DNA from: UBA4665 sp036388555
GTDB taxonomy: Bacteria; Patescibacteriota; Saccharimonadia; Saccharimonadales; UBA4665
DNA length: 64,000 bases
Assembly: GCA_036388555.1 (NCBI GenBank)
Contig: DASVRP010000013.1
Coordinates: 155,413-219,412, forward strand
Reading direction: 5' to 3'
Shown here: positions 8,117-17,166 of the stretch, in pieces
Position numbering within the stretch: position 1 is the stretch's first letter
How the letters are laid out: every line of letters starts with the position of its first letter
Translations under genes and position numbers: made by a program
The notes under the pieces: model-generated
Told to the model about the DNA's origin: nothing
Seen by the model: the letters and a program-made list of their open reading frames with translations, nothing else
Databases searched by the model: none

Positions 8117-8920
8117 GTGGATAAAATCAGACAGCGATATCGATATTCTATAATTATACTGTCTCAGCTTATCAAAACCGATTTCCGGTTAAGGTATCAA
8201 GGCTCTATTCTTGGTTATTTCTGGTCGCTGCTCCGGCCGCTGCTGATGTTCCTGATCCTGTACATCGTCTTCGCTAAGTTCCTGAAGATCGGCGACGCGG
8301 TGCCGCACTATCCGGTCTATCTGCTGCTCGGCATCGTCCTCTGGAACTACTTCACTGACATCACGACCGGCAGCATCATGTCCATCTTCTCCCGCGGCGA
8401 CCTGATACGTAAGATCAATTTTCCGAAATACGTCATCGTCCTGTCAGGGTGTGTGGCGGCGTTCATCAACCTGTTACTGAACTTCGTGGTCATCGCCGTC
8501 TTCATGGTCATCTCCGATGTCAAGCTCGGCCTCGAAGCGTTCCTGTTCATACCGCTCCTGCTGGAGCTGACCGCACTCGCCGTAGCCTTCGCCTTCTTCC
8601 TGAGTGCCGCCTTCATCCGGTTCCGTGACATCAGCTACATCTGGGAAGTGCTGATGCAGGGCGCGTTCTATGCGACGCCGATACTCTACCCGCTGTCACT
8701 GGTACCTGAGGCAGCCCAGAAGTTACTGATCCTGAACCCGGTCGCCCAGATCATCCAGGATGCCCGCCAGGTGATCGTTACGCCGCAGACTATCACGCTG
8801 GGCGACCTGTACGTCAACAAGCTCGTCTGGCTGCTCCCTATCGCCCTCGTCATCGTAATCTCAGTCCTGTCGGTCATGTATTTCAGAAAACGATCTAAGT
8901 ATTTCGCCGAGGAAGTGTAA
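8117..8920 (+). CDS. wzm: ABC-2 type polysaccharide export permease
   Basis: The 267-residue membrane protein begins with FRLRYQGSILGYFWSLLRPL, the conserved N-terminus of Wzm/TagG/KpsM-like permeases, and has about six hydrophobic helices ending in a basic tail (YFRKRSKYF). It forms the channel of a polysaccharide exporter in the cytoplasmic membrane. Its stop overlaps the ATG of the ATPase gene by one base (TAATG), showing an operon. The start is GTG at 8117; TATAAT (8101-8106) lies 10 nt upstream with a TTGTCA -35 at 8079-8084, so the leader is very short. Confidence 0.9.
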   Translation: MDKIRQRYRYSIIILSQLIKTDFRLRYQGSILGYFWSLLRPLLMFLILYIVFAKFLKIGDAVPHYPVYLLLGIVLWNYFTDITTGSIMSIFSRGDLIRKINFPKYVIVLSGCVAAFINLLLNFVVIAVFMVISDVKLGLEAFLFIPLLLELTALAVAFAFFLSAAFIRFRDISYIWEVLMQGAFYATPILYPLSLVPEAAQKLLILNPVAQIIQDARQVIVTPQTITLGDLYVNKLVWLLPIALVIVISVLSVMYFRKRSKYFAEEV

Positions 8921-10137
8921 TGAAGACAGAAATCGCAATCTCAGTTAAGAACGTTTCAAAGAATTTCAGCCTCAACCATCTGAAGGCTAACTCTATAAAA
9001 GGACTGGTGACAGGCGGCTATAAGCGTGGCGGCGTCACAAAGACCACCGAGACGCAGCACGCCCTCCGCAACATCTCATTCGACGTCAAAAAGGGCGAGT
9101 TCTTCGGCATCGTCGGCCGTAACGGCAGCGGCAAGAGCACGCTGCTGAAGATTCTGGCCGGCATCTATCAGCCGACGGAGGGGTCGGTCAGCGTCACCGG
9201 CAAGCTCGTACCGTTCATCGAACTGGGAGTCGGATTCAACGGTGAACTGACGGGGCGCGAGAATGTCTATCTGAACGGGGCGATGCTCGGCTTCTCGGTG
9301 CATGAGCTGGATGCAATGTACGACGATATCGTGAAGTTCGCCGAGCTGGAGCGTTTCATGGACCAGAAACTGAAGAATTATTCCTCCGGCATGCAGGTCC
9401 GCCTGGCATTCTCGATGGCGACGAGGGCTGATGCTGACATCCTGCTCGTGGATGAGGTGCTGGCCGTAGGAGATGCTGATTTCCAGAGGAAATGCTTCGA
9501 ATACTTCCGCAGCCTCAAGAAGCAGAAGAAGACCGTCGTATTCGTCAGCCATGACATGTCGGCCGTGCGGGAGTACTGCGACCGGGCAATACTGATAAAT
9601 GAGAACGAACTGGTCACCACGGGTACGTCGGGCGACGTCGCAGCCGCCTATACCAAGCTGTTCACACCGGCTGATTCACAGGGCACGTCCGAGGCACGGG
9701 ACGCGAAATCGAAACGATGGGGCGATCAGGGCGTCGTGCAGACGTCGGCGCGGCTGAAGCCGGGCACGAGTATCAACGAGACCGTCACGAACATCACCCT
9801 GGAAGTGTCATTCACGGCCAAGGTCGCGGCGCACGGCCCGATATTCGGATTCCTGATCAAGAATACGGCCGGGGCTCAGCTGATGGGCATCAACTCCAAG
9901 CTGAAACGCATCGATGCAGGATCATACGGAGCAGGCGAGTCAGGCGTCATGGAATGGGAGATCCCGAACGTCTTCAACGAAGGCAATTACCTGATAGATG
10001 TCGCTATCAGCCACAGCGACGGCATCACGCAATATGACTGGTGGGAAGACGCAGTAAGCTTCACGGTAACGAAGGACGAGAAAACGCCGTATATAATCGC
10101 GCCGCCTGTTACTGCCAGGGTTGCCAAGCGGGCGTAA
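8920..10137 (+). CDS. wzt: Polysaccharide ABC exporter ATPase with C-terminal glycan-recognition domain
   Basis: The 405-residue protein carries an ABC ATPase domain (Walker A GRNGSGKST near residue 66, signature YSSGMQVRLAFS, Walker B ILLVDEVLAVGD) of the TagH/Wzt group, and an extra C-terminal domain of about 145 residues (from RWGDQG to the end) with the pattern of the Wzt carbohydrate-binding beta-sandwich (FGFLIKNTAGAQLMG, YLIDVAISHSDG). In E. coli O9a and similar systems this domain recognises the modified non-reducing end of the finished polymer before export. Its presence implies a defined, chain-terminated glycan. The partner permease overlaps upstream. Confidence 0.92.
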   Translation: MKTEIAISVKNVSKNFSLNHLKANSIKGLVTGGYKRGGVTKTTETQHALRNISFDVKKGEFFGIVGRNGSGKSTLLKILAGIYQPTEGSVSVTGKLVPFIELGVGFNGELTGRENVYLNGAMLGFSVHELDAMYDDIVKFAELERFMDQKLKNYSSGMQVRLAFSMATRADADILLVDEVLAVGDADFQRKCFEYFRSLKKQKKTVVFVSHDMSAVREYCDRAILINENELVTTGTSGDVAAAYTKLFTPADSQGTSEARDAKSKRWGDQGVVQTSARLKPGTSINETVTNITLEVSFTAKVAAHGPIFGFLIKNTAGAQLMGINSKLKRIDAGSYGAGESGVMEWEIPNVFNEGNYLIDVAISHSDGITQYDWWEDAVSFTVTKDEKTPYIIAPPVTARVAKRA

Positions 10138-10206
10138 GGAACTGTGCGCAGCAAGCCGGCCGGAAGTCCGGAATCATGGTAGCCAGAATATGGACGGCAG
10201 GCCGGA

Positions 10207-11238
10207 TTACCGCTTCGGCTTGGCGGCTATGACTGCGTAGTCGCGCGGGCCGTAGATCAGGTTCGACAGTTCTGCCAGCAGCGGATCCTCGGGCACGGGC
10301 ATGTCTTCCTTGACCGCATGCATGCGAAGGATCTCAATGTCCTGGAAGCCCCTCGTCTCAACCACGAAGCTGAGCAGGTTCGGTGGCAGCGGATTGAGAT
10401 GGGAAGGGTCATACCTGAAGGTATGCGCCGAGACGACAATATTCTCGGGGTTCGGTGTTTCGAAGATGATGATGCCGCCGGGGGCGAGGACACGGTAGCA
10501 TTCAGTAAATATCCTGATCAGGTCATCGAACGGTATATGCTCGACGATCTGGAAGCCCGTGATAGCCAGCATGCTGTCGGATTTCTGACCGAGCAGATAG
10601 TCGTAGGCGTCCTGCTGGGTCGCTTCGATGCCTTTGGCCTGTACTTCTTCGACCATGGTGATGTTGAGGTCCAGTCCGATCGGTGTCAGCTTATGTTCGC
10701 GGATGAGCTCCAGGAACTCGCCACGACCGCAGCCGATGTCGAGCACGGAGCTTGCCTGCTTGCCGGTAGCGGCATGCGCCTTATCGATGTAGGGCAGGTA
10801 GAGCTTCTGACGCTCTTTGATGGTCGCTTCGTCGCCCCGGAACCGGTTCTCGAATTTAACGTAGAAATCGTCGAGCGAATGGTCGTCCGCCAGCAGCTTC
10901 TTGCCGCTGTCGGACGATGGCGCCGATGAGCTGCCGGTACCGTTCTTGACCGTCCGTTCGATGATCGCGATCTGATGGCTCATCTCGTTCGTCTTTTCGA
11001 TAAGTTTGTCTATCTTCTGGCCGGAAGTCGCCAGATGCTCGCCGAGAAGGTCGCGGTGCTTCAGCGTATTGTCCTTGAATTCCAGATAATCTAATTTCGT
11101 GCCGGCCAGTCCCGGCGTGAGCTCGCTGAGCTCCTGTTTGACCTGGTTCAGCTGATCCTGCAATCCGGCGAGCCTGCGGCGTAATGTCAGCACCGGAGAG
11201 ACGACAGGTATGTTCGTAAGGGCGTGTTTCAGCTTCAT
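10207..11238 (-). CDS. Coiled-coil SAM-dependent methyltransferase, possible polysaccharide chain terminator
   Basis: The 343-residue protein has an N-terminal helical, heptad-rich region (about residues 20-110, with LQDQLNQVKQELSEL and KIDKLIEKTNEMSHQIAIIE), a serine-rich linker, then a class I methyltransferase domain with SVLDIGCGRGEFLELI (SAM motif I), IVEHIPFDDLI and PGGIIIFETPNPENI. It lies right after wzm-wzt. In WbdD-type systems a methyltransferase fused to a coiled coil caps the O-antigen and measures its length, and Wzt-CTD reads the cap. The same role here is an inference; no kinase domain is present and the coiled coil is N-terminal, not C-terminal. An AATACT box lies 12 nt before the ATG. 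Confidence 0.8.
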   Translation of the reverse strand: MKLKHALTNIPVVSPVLTLRRRLAGLQDQLNQVKQELSELTPGLAGTKLDYLEFKDNTLKHRDLLGEHLATSGQKIDKLIEKTNEMSHQIAIIERTVKNGTGSSSAPSSDSGKKLLADDHSLDDFYVKFENRFRGDEATIKERQKLYLPYIDKAHAATGKQASSVLDIGCGRGEFLELIREHKLTPIGLDLNITMVEEVQAKGIEATQQDAYDYLLGQKSDSMLAITGFQIVEHIPFDDLIRIFTECYRVLAPGGIIIFETPNPENIVVSAHTFRYDPSHLNPLPPNLLSFVVETRGFQDIEILRMHAVKEDMPVPEDPLLAELSNLIYGPRDYAVIAAKPKR

Positions 11239-11309
11239 ATTTATACTTAGAGTATTGCATACTATTGACCGTTACTAAAGTACTATTACTTTGTATAATG
11301 GGTACTAAC

Positions 11310-12575
11310 ATGCGGCGTACAATCATAGATATTACCTACTTGGCCCATTGGCAGGGCCGGCTGACAGGCATCCCGAGGGTTATCGAAGAACTGGTCCAGA
11401 GATACCTCAAAAGTGAGCATGTCCCGGAGTTCGTCGTCTGGGACAACCTAGGTAAGGAATTCTACTATGTGGACATCGGCCTGACGCTCCAGAACAGGGG
11501 TAAGTCGCTGCACTACGTGCAGCTCCACACATCGCGGTCGCAGGTCCGTAAGGCCACCCGTAAGGGCGCGCATGTCATGCAGAAGCTCAAGGATTCGTAC
11601 AAACTGCCCGTGCCCGGCAGGTTCATAAACATGGCGATGGAAGCGGGCAGGGCGGCATACAAGAAACTTGAAGTCTCAAGCGGCGACATACTGCTCATCC
11701 CGATGGGAGAGTGGCATAATGACCATTACATCAGTACGGTTCTGGAGTATAAAAAAGCGGGTGTCAAACTGGTACAGATAAGTTACGATGTCCTCCCGCT
11801 GGTCCAGCCGCAGTACTCGGGCCACTCGACGATCACGATGGACCGCTATAACCGCATGGTCATGCCTGAATGCGACCTGATCCTGTGCATATCGGAGAAT
11901 ACGAGGAAGGATCTCGGTGCCTGGCTGAAACAGCAGCAGCTCACGATACCTGCCATGGAGGTATTCAGGCTCGGTGACGATTTCAATACGACTAAGCCCA
12001 TGAAGCCGGCCCATCCGGTATTTAGCGGTGACGGCGGCAAAGTACCGGAGTTCATACTCTGCGTCGGTACCGTGGAAGCACGCAAGAATCATACGCTGCT
12101 GTACTACACCTACAAGCTTGCCAGGTCACGCGGTATCAGCCTGCCTCCACTGGTGGTCGTCGGGCGGCCCGGGTGGCTGGCCGGCGATATCACCGAGATT
12201 ATCAAGACGGATCCTGACACCAAGGACAGTATGTTCGTCATGAGCGACATCGGCGACGAAGAGCTCAGCTGGCTGTATGGCAATGCCAGCTTCAGCGTAT
12301 ATCCGAGCTTCTATGAAGGCTGGGGGCTGCCCGTCGCGGAAAGTGCGGTCAGGGGCCTTCCCTGCGCCTGCAGCAATACCAGCAGCATACCTGAGATCGC
12401 CGGTGACCTGATGACATACTTCAGTCCGGTGTCGACGGAAGAGTGCCTGGCGGCGCTGCAGCATCTGATGGATCCTGCCAGCCGTGGCGTGGCCAGGGAA
12501 CGGCTCAAACAATACCGGCCGGTGACATGGACACAGACATATGAACAGATAGTTAAATTTATGGAAGGGGTGTAA
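11310..12575 (+). CDS. Glycosyltransferase family 4
   Basis: I place the start at ATG 11310 (MRRTIIDITYLAHWQGRL, 421 residues), because TATAAT at 11294-11299 would overlap any earlier start. The protein has GT-B domains with an N-terminal GIPRVIEELVQRYL, a middle CDLILCISENTRKDL, and a donor domain with FILCVGTVEARKNHTLLYY and YPSFYEGWGLPVAESA (EGWGLPxxE). It resembles the mannosyl/rhamnosyltransferases (WbdA/WbpX-like) of ABC-dependent polysaccharide clusters. It starts the operon that continues with another GT4 (2-nt gap) and the membrane protein at 13722. Confidence 0.85.
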   Translation: MRRTIIDITYLAHWQGRLTGIPRVIEELVQRYLKSEHVPEFVVWDNLGKEFYYVDIGLTLQNRGKSLHYVQLHTSRSQVRKATRKGAHVMQKLKDSYKLPVPGRFINMAMEAGRAAYKKLEVSSGDILLIPMGEWHNDHYISTVLEYKKAGVKLVQISYDVLPLVQPQYSGHSTITMDRYNRMVMPECDLILCISENTRKDLGAWLKQQQLTIPAMEVFRLGDDFNTTKPMKPAHPVFSGDGGKVPEFILCVGTVEARKNHTLLYYTYKLARSRGISLPPLVVVGRPGWLAGDITEIIKTDPDTKDSMFVMSDIGDEELSWLYGNASFSVYPSFYEGWGLPVAESAVRGLPCACSNTSSIPEIAGDLMTYFSPVSTEECLAALQHLMDPASRGVARERLKQYRPVTWTQTYEQIVKFMEGV

Positions 12576-12577
12576 TC

Positions 12578-13729
12578 ATGGCAGTCAAAGTCCTGCATTT
12601 CAGTACGCACTGCGAAGATTGCGGTATCGGGAAATATCAGGAGATGTTCCTGGAGGCGATGTCGGGGAACGCCGAAGTGCAGAATGCGTTCTTCGATGTC
12701 TCGCCGAACAAGATACGGGTCATGCAGCCGGCAGAGAAGGCAGAGGTATACCAGAAGCTCGTCAAGGAGCTTGCGGACTATGATATCCTCCACGTGCAGC
12801 ATGAATTCTCGTTCTACCCGAAAGATGAATTCCTCATGGCCTGCCAGGCTGCCAAACAGGCGGGCAAACGGCTCGTCGTGACAGTGCATACGGCGCCGTC
12901 GGTCGCTTTTAGTCCGGCTCGGCGGGCAGGGATCGCGCCCCGCAGCGTATTGCACTATCTCAGAGCGCGCCGCAAGGAGTCGTTCTATCATCAGTATTTC
13001 GTCGATGCCCTGAAGCTGGCAGATCTCGTACTCGTCCATAACACCGTGACCATGAACGGACTGACCAGCCTCGGAATTGACGCCGGGCGAATCCAACAGA
13101 TCACAATTCCCGTACCGGCCATAGATACTACGACGAAGACTACTGAGATTGCTGAAAAGCTCAACCGTCAGCCCGGCGACATCATATACTCTACTACCGG
13201 ATTCCTGCATAAGTTCAAAGGCGTCGATCATGCGATCAAAGCCCTTAGTTTCCTTCCCCCGAATTACAAACTGGCAATCGTAGGAGGTATGCATCAGGAT
13301 CATGACCACTCCATATATAACGACCTGACTGATCTGATACAGAAGCTGGGACTTACCAGCCGGGTGTATATTACTGGATTCATCGAGGATGATAACCGGC
13401 TTAACGCACTGATACGTGAATCAGATGTCTGCGTGTATCCTTATGAGAAGGTATACTACTCTAGCGTCTCTTCAGCGGCTCTCAATAATGCGTTCGCAAA
13501 CGACCGGCCGGTCATCGCCTATCCGACGGCTTCATTCAAGCAGCTGAGCGGTGATGCGCACTATATGACGCTTACGGCTGCATTCAGTTACTACGAGCTG
13601 GCCCGCGAGCTTCAAAGAATGGATTTCACGGCATCTGCCCAGAAATCAACTGAGTTCAAGCAAAGCTATAGTTACCCGATCGTAGCTCGTCAGTTAGCTG
13701 AGATTTATGCTGGCGTGAAAGATGTTTAG
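12578..13729 (+). CDS. Glycosyltransferase family 4-like
   Basis: The 383-residue protein has a GT4-like layout: N-terminal FSTHCEDCGIGKYQEMFLEAM, then DILHVQHEFSFYP, and a C-terminal domain with GFLHKFKGVDHAIKAL, LAIVGGM and DVCVYPYEKVYYSSVSSAALNNA. The usual E-x7-E donor motif is degenerate (SVSSAALNNAF), so activity on a standard nucleotide sugar is less certain than for its neighbours. The start follows AAGGGGTG closely. Its 3' end overlaps the next gene by 8 nt, so the products are probably translated together. GC content falls in the 3' third. Confidence 0.75.
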   Translation: MAVKVLHFSTHCEDCGIGKYQEMFLEAMSGNAEVQNAFFDVSPNKIRVMQPAEKAEVYQKLVKELADYDILHVQHEFSFYPKDEFLMACQAAKQAGKRLVVTVHTAPSVAFSPARRAGIAPRSVLHYLRARRKESFYHQYFVDALKLADLVLVHNTVTMNGLTSLGIDAGRIQQITIPVPAIDTTTKTTEIAEKLNRQPGDIIYSTTGFLHKFKGVDHAIKALSFLPPNYKLAIVGGMHQDHDHSIYNDLTDLIQKLGLTSRVYITGFIEDDNRLNALIRESDVCVYPYEKVYYSSVSSAALNNAFANDRPVIAYPTASFKQLSGDAHYMTLTAAFSYYELARELQRMDFTASAQKSTEFKQSYSYPIVARQLAEIYAGVKDV

Positions 13730-15686
13730 ACTGAGCAGTCCTGCCGTTCGGAGATTCATCTATCCATCCTTGCTGGTCGCCAGCCTTATCCTATATATTG
13801 TCGGCGTAAAGTTCTTTCTGTTCCCGCTACTATTGACGGGATTGATCATAGGAATGCCATTTCCGTCACTGGTCCGCAGTTACTTTGCCAGAGCCGTACT
13901 CGCGCTGCTGTTTTTTTATGTTATTTTCCAGATCTGCGGCTACCTACAGCTGTTCGTAGCCTCCGGGACAGGTTTCGTATTCACGGCTATTGTCATGTCG
14001 GCTGCGGTGCTCGCGTTACAGTACATGCGCAGGCCGCAAATCCGTGCCGTAAAGGTAATTATGCGCAGTGACCTATACACGGTCCTGACTGCTGCGATCT
14101 TCATCGTTCCAGTCGCATTGTTCTGTTTCGGCCCTAACGGGGTATACCGAAGTGCGACATTAGGAGGCATGCAAGCGATAGACGGAACGAATCACTACTC
14201 CTTCATCGCTGAAGCGACGGCGCAGGAGGGATTGAAATATTCGGCACAAAACAACTATCCTATAGGATTCCATCTGACGACAGGCTTTATAGAAGATAGT
14301 TATGCCCTTACGCCGGATGAACTTACCTGGGCTTCAAGCAGCAAAGTGTATATCGCCCAGTATCTGATCGTAGCTTTTCTGTTGAGCTATACTGCCTATC
14401 TTCTGACTGTGGGTATGTACAGGACGATCCGGGATAAAACGCAGACATCGCTATCTGAGGGCCTGTCTATCGCACTGGCGCTTGGTATACCTCTCACCTT
14501 ATTCTTCCTGCTCCCGTATTTCTATAATGGATTTCTTAGTTTCTACTATATCTGCGCTACTGTTCTTGCAGGCTGCCTGTATCTGCTTGATATCCGCGCG
14601 CAAGATGAAAATGAAGATGAGGATACTGCAAAAGACAGACACATACCGCTTACCTGTTTTTTGTTACTGACGTTTGCAGCTACCGCAAACTGGCCTTTAT
14701 TAGCGCCTGCGTTCGTGCTCACCGGATTGCTCTATTGGCTGCCACGGACATTGAAGATCCCCGCCCTGACGCTGTCCGGCATCCGGGCAACAGTGCCGGT
14801 CGTACTGGCATTCGGGCTGCATCTGGTGCCTGTATATCTCCAATCAAAGTATTCGAGCCAATCAGCTTCAGAAAGTATCAATCTGAATGGTTCCCTGTAT
14901 AGCTTCCATGCCAGCGTCATCTTGCTCGGCATCATCCTACTGGTTTATCTGGTCAGTTCCGACAGGATACATAAGCGGTTGGCAAACCTTGCAACTTTCG
15001 TTCTTATGCCACTGCTCATACTTCTCGGCTGTCTGGCGATATATCAGTATTTCAGCGTCGGTGAACTACGATACTATGTCATAAAGACTTCACTGCTCGT
15101 GGAAGTTCTCATACTGACGATATTCGTAGCTACCCTGTTCGGGTTGATTGTCAGACGTCTTTCGATCACGGGCTACAAGCTGATGCTCCTGATGGCGGTC
15201 GTTCCGACGATGACTATGATGCTGCTCATCGGGCAAAGCGGTAATCCGATTCGAGAGGAGCGGGCCTTGCTCCGCGCTTTTTCGTCAGAAAAGAAACCGC
15301 CATTCTTCGATAATGATGTCACCCTATATTATAAATTGAGCCAACGTGAGTCTCTGCAGGAATTCAACTCAGTGTCGATCCATTATGATTTCGAACAGCA
15401 GAAGTTCTTCTCACATATGCAGATACCATACTGGGCGAATGTATTGGGCTATGGAGCGGCCCCCAATGAACGTGAAGCAGCCAGATGCAATCTGAAAGCT
15501 TACCAGAATCTGTTGTTCGGTACATTCAGCCAGAAAGATCAAAGTCGTCTGATCCAGACGATCCAAAGATGTGCCCAGATTGCCGGTACGGAGGGTGAAA
15601 CCTTCTATATCATCACTGATAAGGCTTCACACGAGGAAGTTGCACGAGAATTTGGTAAAATACCAGCAGTGCGAATAGTCTACTAA
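13722..15686 (+). CDS. Large polytopic membrane protein, GT-C glycosyltransferase-like
   Basis: The 654-residue protein has about 11-13 hydrophobic helices (residues 8-490) and a soluble C-terminal domain of about 130 residues (from EKKPPFFDND). The first large extracellular loop holds MQAIDGTNHYSFIAEATAQ, where an acidic residue and histidine lie as in the catalytic loop of GT-C enzymes that use polyprenyl-phosphate sugars. The following genes encode the matching lipid-sugar synthase (GT2), a DUF2304 helper and a GtrA flippase, so a GtrC-like transferase is a good but unproven reading. Base composition is clearly more AT-rich than the cluster upstream. It overlaps the GT4 gene by 8 nt. Confidence 0.65.
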   Translation: MFRLSSPAVRRFIYPSLLVASLILYIVGVKFFLFPLLLTGLIIGMPFPSLVRSYFARAVLALLFFYVIFQICGYLQLFVASGTGFVFTAIVMSAAVLALQYMRRPQIRAVKVIMRSDLYTVLTAAIFIVPVALFCFGPNGVYRSATLGGMQAIDGTNHYSFIAEATAQEGLKYSAQNNYPIGFHLTTGFIEDSYALTPDELTWASSSKVYIAQYLIVAFLLSYTAYLLTVGMYRTIRDKTQTSLSEGLSIALALGIPLTLFFLLPYFYNGFLSFYYICATVLAGCLYLLDIRAQDENEDEDTAKDRHIPLTCFLLLTFAATANWPLLAPAFVLTGLLYWLPRTLKIPALTLSGIRATVPVVLAFGLHLVPVYLQSKYSSQSASESINLNGSLYSFHASVILLGIILLVYLVSSDRIHKRLANLATFVLMPLLILLGCLAIYQYFSVGELRYYVIKTSLLVEVLILTIFVATLFGLIVRRLSITGYKLMLLMAVVPTMTMMLLIGQSGNPIREERALLRAFSSEKKPPFFDNDVTLYYKLSQRESLQEFNSVSIHYDFEQQKFFSHMQIPYWANVLGYGAAPNEREAARCNLKAYQNLLFGTFSQKDQSRLIQTIQRCAQIAGTEGETFYIITDKASHEEVAREFGKIPAVRIVY

Positions 15687-15713
15687 CCGACCAGAGTCCG
15701 CGAGGAAAGAGAA

Positions 15714-16406
15714 GTGAAAAAAGTGAGTACCGATACTGCTGTCATAATGCCCGTATATAACGAGGCAGGAATGGTAGAGAAGGTGATTCACGAGGTGCAA
15801 AAACATTTTGAACTGTTGATCTGCGTGAATGACGGAAGTACCGACGACTCAGCGGAAAAGATAAAGGGAACGGGTGCGATGCTCGTCAATCACCCCATAA
15901 ATCTCGGAGCAGGTGCAGCGACTCAGACCGGTGTTGATTTTGCGCTGCAGGATCCTCGCGTAAAACACTTCATAACGATAGATGCAGATGGGCAGCATGA
16001 CGTCCTGGACGCCGTACGTATGCTGAAGCACCTGAAGAAACATGACCTCGATATCGTATTCGGTTCGCGGTTCAAAGGAACCGTTGAAAACATCAGTCCG
16101 CTCAAGCAGATGTTCCTGAAGTTAGCCGCTCTTTTCTCTAGCCGCACGACCGGTATACATCTGACTGATCCCCATATCGGACTCCGCGTCTTCAACCGAA
16201 ATTTCGCCGATAAACTGAAGCTTACACTTTCAGACTTTACCCATGCATCAGAAGTCATACATAGGGTCGGTGAACATGGGTTTGCCTATGACGAGCTGCC
16301 GGCTACTGTAACTTACAGCAGCTACTCCAAAGCGAAAGGTCAGCCGATGCTCAATGCGATCAACATTACCATTGATCTTTTCTTCCATAGGATTTCAAAG
16401 AAATGA
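15714..16406 (+). CDS. Family 2 glycosyltransferase, dolichol-phosphate-mannose-synthase-like (GtrB type)
   Basis: The 230-residue GT-A protein carries VIMPVYNEAGMVEKVIHEV, a DDG motif (NDGSTDDS), ITIDADGQHD (the DxD metal-binding site), VFGSRFKG and a late THASEVIHRVGEHGF. It lacks C-terminal membrane helices, as in short DPM1-type enzymes. It should load a sugar from a nucleotide donor onto undecaprenyl phosphate on the cytoplasmic face. GTG at 15714 is the likely start, with GAGGAAAGAGA upstream. The 4-nt overlaps with the DUF2304 and then GtrA genes form a classic three-gene unit. Confidence 0.9.
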   Translation: MKKVSTDTAVIMPVYNEAGMVEKVIHEVQKHFELLICVNDGSTDDSAEKIKGTGAMLVNHPINLGAGAATQTGVDFALQDPRVKHFITIDADGQHDVLDAVRMLKHLKKHDLDIVFGSRFKGTVENISPLKQMFLKLAALFSSRTTGIHLTDPHIGLRVFNRNFADKLKLTLSDFTHASEVIHRVGEHGFAYDELPATVTYSSYSKAKGQPMLNAINITIDLFFHRISKK

Positions 16407-16762
16407 TCTTCATACAAATAGTACTGATCGGTGGATTCATATTGTTCCTCTACCGAGTATTGGCGGATCCGACGAGTCGCAAGCTCAAAGCGTGGACGAA
16501 AGTTCTGGCAAGCCTGTTCGTGGTGGTGGCTATCGTGGCCGTATTGGTGCCGGATGCCACCAATCAGCTGGCAAAACTACTCGGCGTCACACGTGGAGCA
16601 GATTTACTGCTGTATCTTCTGACTCTTGCTTTTATTTTTTCAATCTTCAGCGGTTATATACAGGAGAAGAAGTTGCAAGAACGCATAGTGCTGCTAGCCC
16701 GGAAGATTGCGATCATCGAGGCCAATCTGTCAGACCGACACCCTGAGGACACTAAGAAGTGA
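16403..16762 (+). CDS. DUF2304 membrane protein
   Basis: This 119-residue protein has three hydrophobic helices and a short charged C-terminal helix (EKKLQERIVLLARKIAIIE), which matches DUF2304 proteins that sit between DPM1-like transferases and GtrA flippases in many bacteria. The family has no assigned biochemical activity; it may anchor the soluble GT2 at the membrane. Start and stop overlap both neighbours by 4 nt (ATGA and GTGA), showing translational coupling. Confidence 0.85.
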   Translation: MIFIQIVLIGGFILFLYRVLADPTSRKLKAWTKVLASLFVVVAIVAVLVPDATNQLAKLLGVTRGADLLLYLLTLAFIFSIFSGYIQEKKLQERIVLLARKIAIIEANLSDRHPEDTKK

Positions 16763-17166
16763 AGCGCCTGTTGCAGAACCCGATAGTCAGATATCTGCTG
16801 GCCGGCGGGTCGGCCTTCGCACTTGAATACGCGTCCTTTTTTGCGATGTATTCAATTGCGGGCTGGAAACTGCTGGTCGCTAATTCTATCAGCTTCGGGA
16901 TTGGGCTTCTGACAAGCTTCACGATCAACAGGTTGTGGACATTCAAGAGTGATACGCACCGTAGCACCGCTAAGCGGCAATTGATCATGTATGGCACGCT
17001 GGCGCTCATCAACCTGGTCCTGCTCAATGTCGCGGTAGAACTGCTGCACCGCGCCGGCATAGATCCCCGTATCGGCAAACTGGTGGTGATGTGCGCAATC
17101 CCCGTATGGAATTATATAATCTTCAAGAGATATATATTCGCAAGTCATTCTTCCGAATCGGATTAG
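16759..17166 (+). CDS. GtrA-family lipid-linked sugar flippase
   Basis: The 135-residue protein has four membrane helices and the GtrA signature at the start (VRYLLAGGSAFALEYASFF), INRLWTFKSD after helix 2, and a conserved end (PVWNYIIFKRYIF). GtrA proteins are thought to flip polyprenyl-phosphate sugars made by the GtrB-like enzyme. The start is GTG at 16759 in a 4-nt overlap with the DUF2304 gene. Two more GtrA-family genes are in this window (28371 and 35487). Confidence 0.9.
   Translation: MKRLLQNPIVRYLLAGGSAFALEYASFFAMYSIAGWKLLVANSISFGIGLLTSFTINRLWTFKSDTHRSTAKRQLIMYGTLALINLVLLNVAVELLHRAGIDPRIGKLVVMCAIPVWNYIIFKRYIFASHSSESD

Noticed and set aside
12311..13309. A long minus-strand frame opposite the GT4 genes
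   Set aside because: Shadow of two GT4 genes; codon pattern follows the antisense strand.
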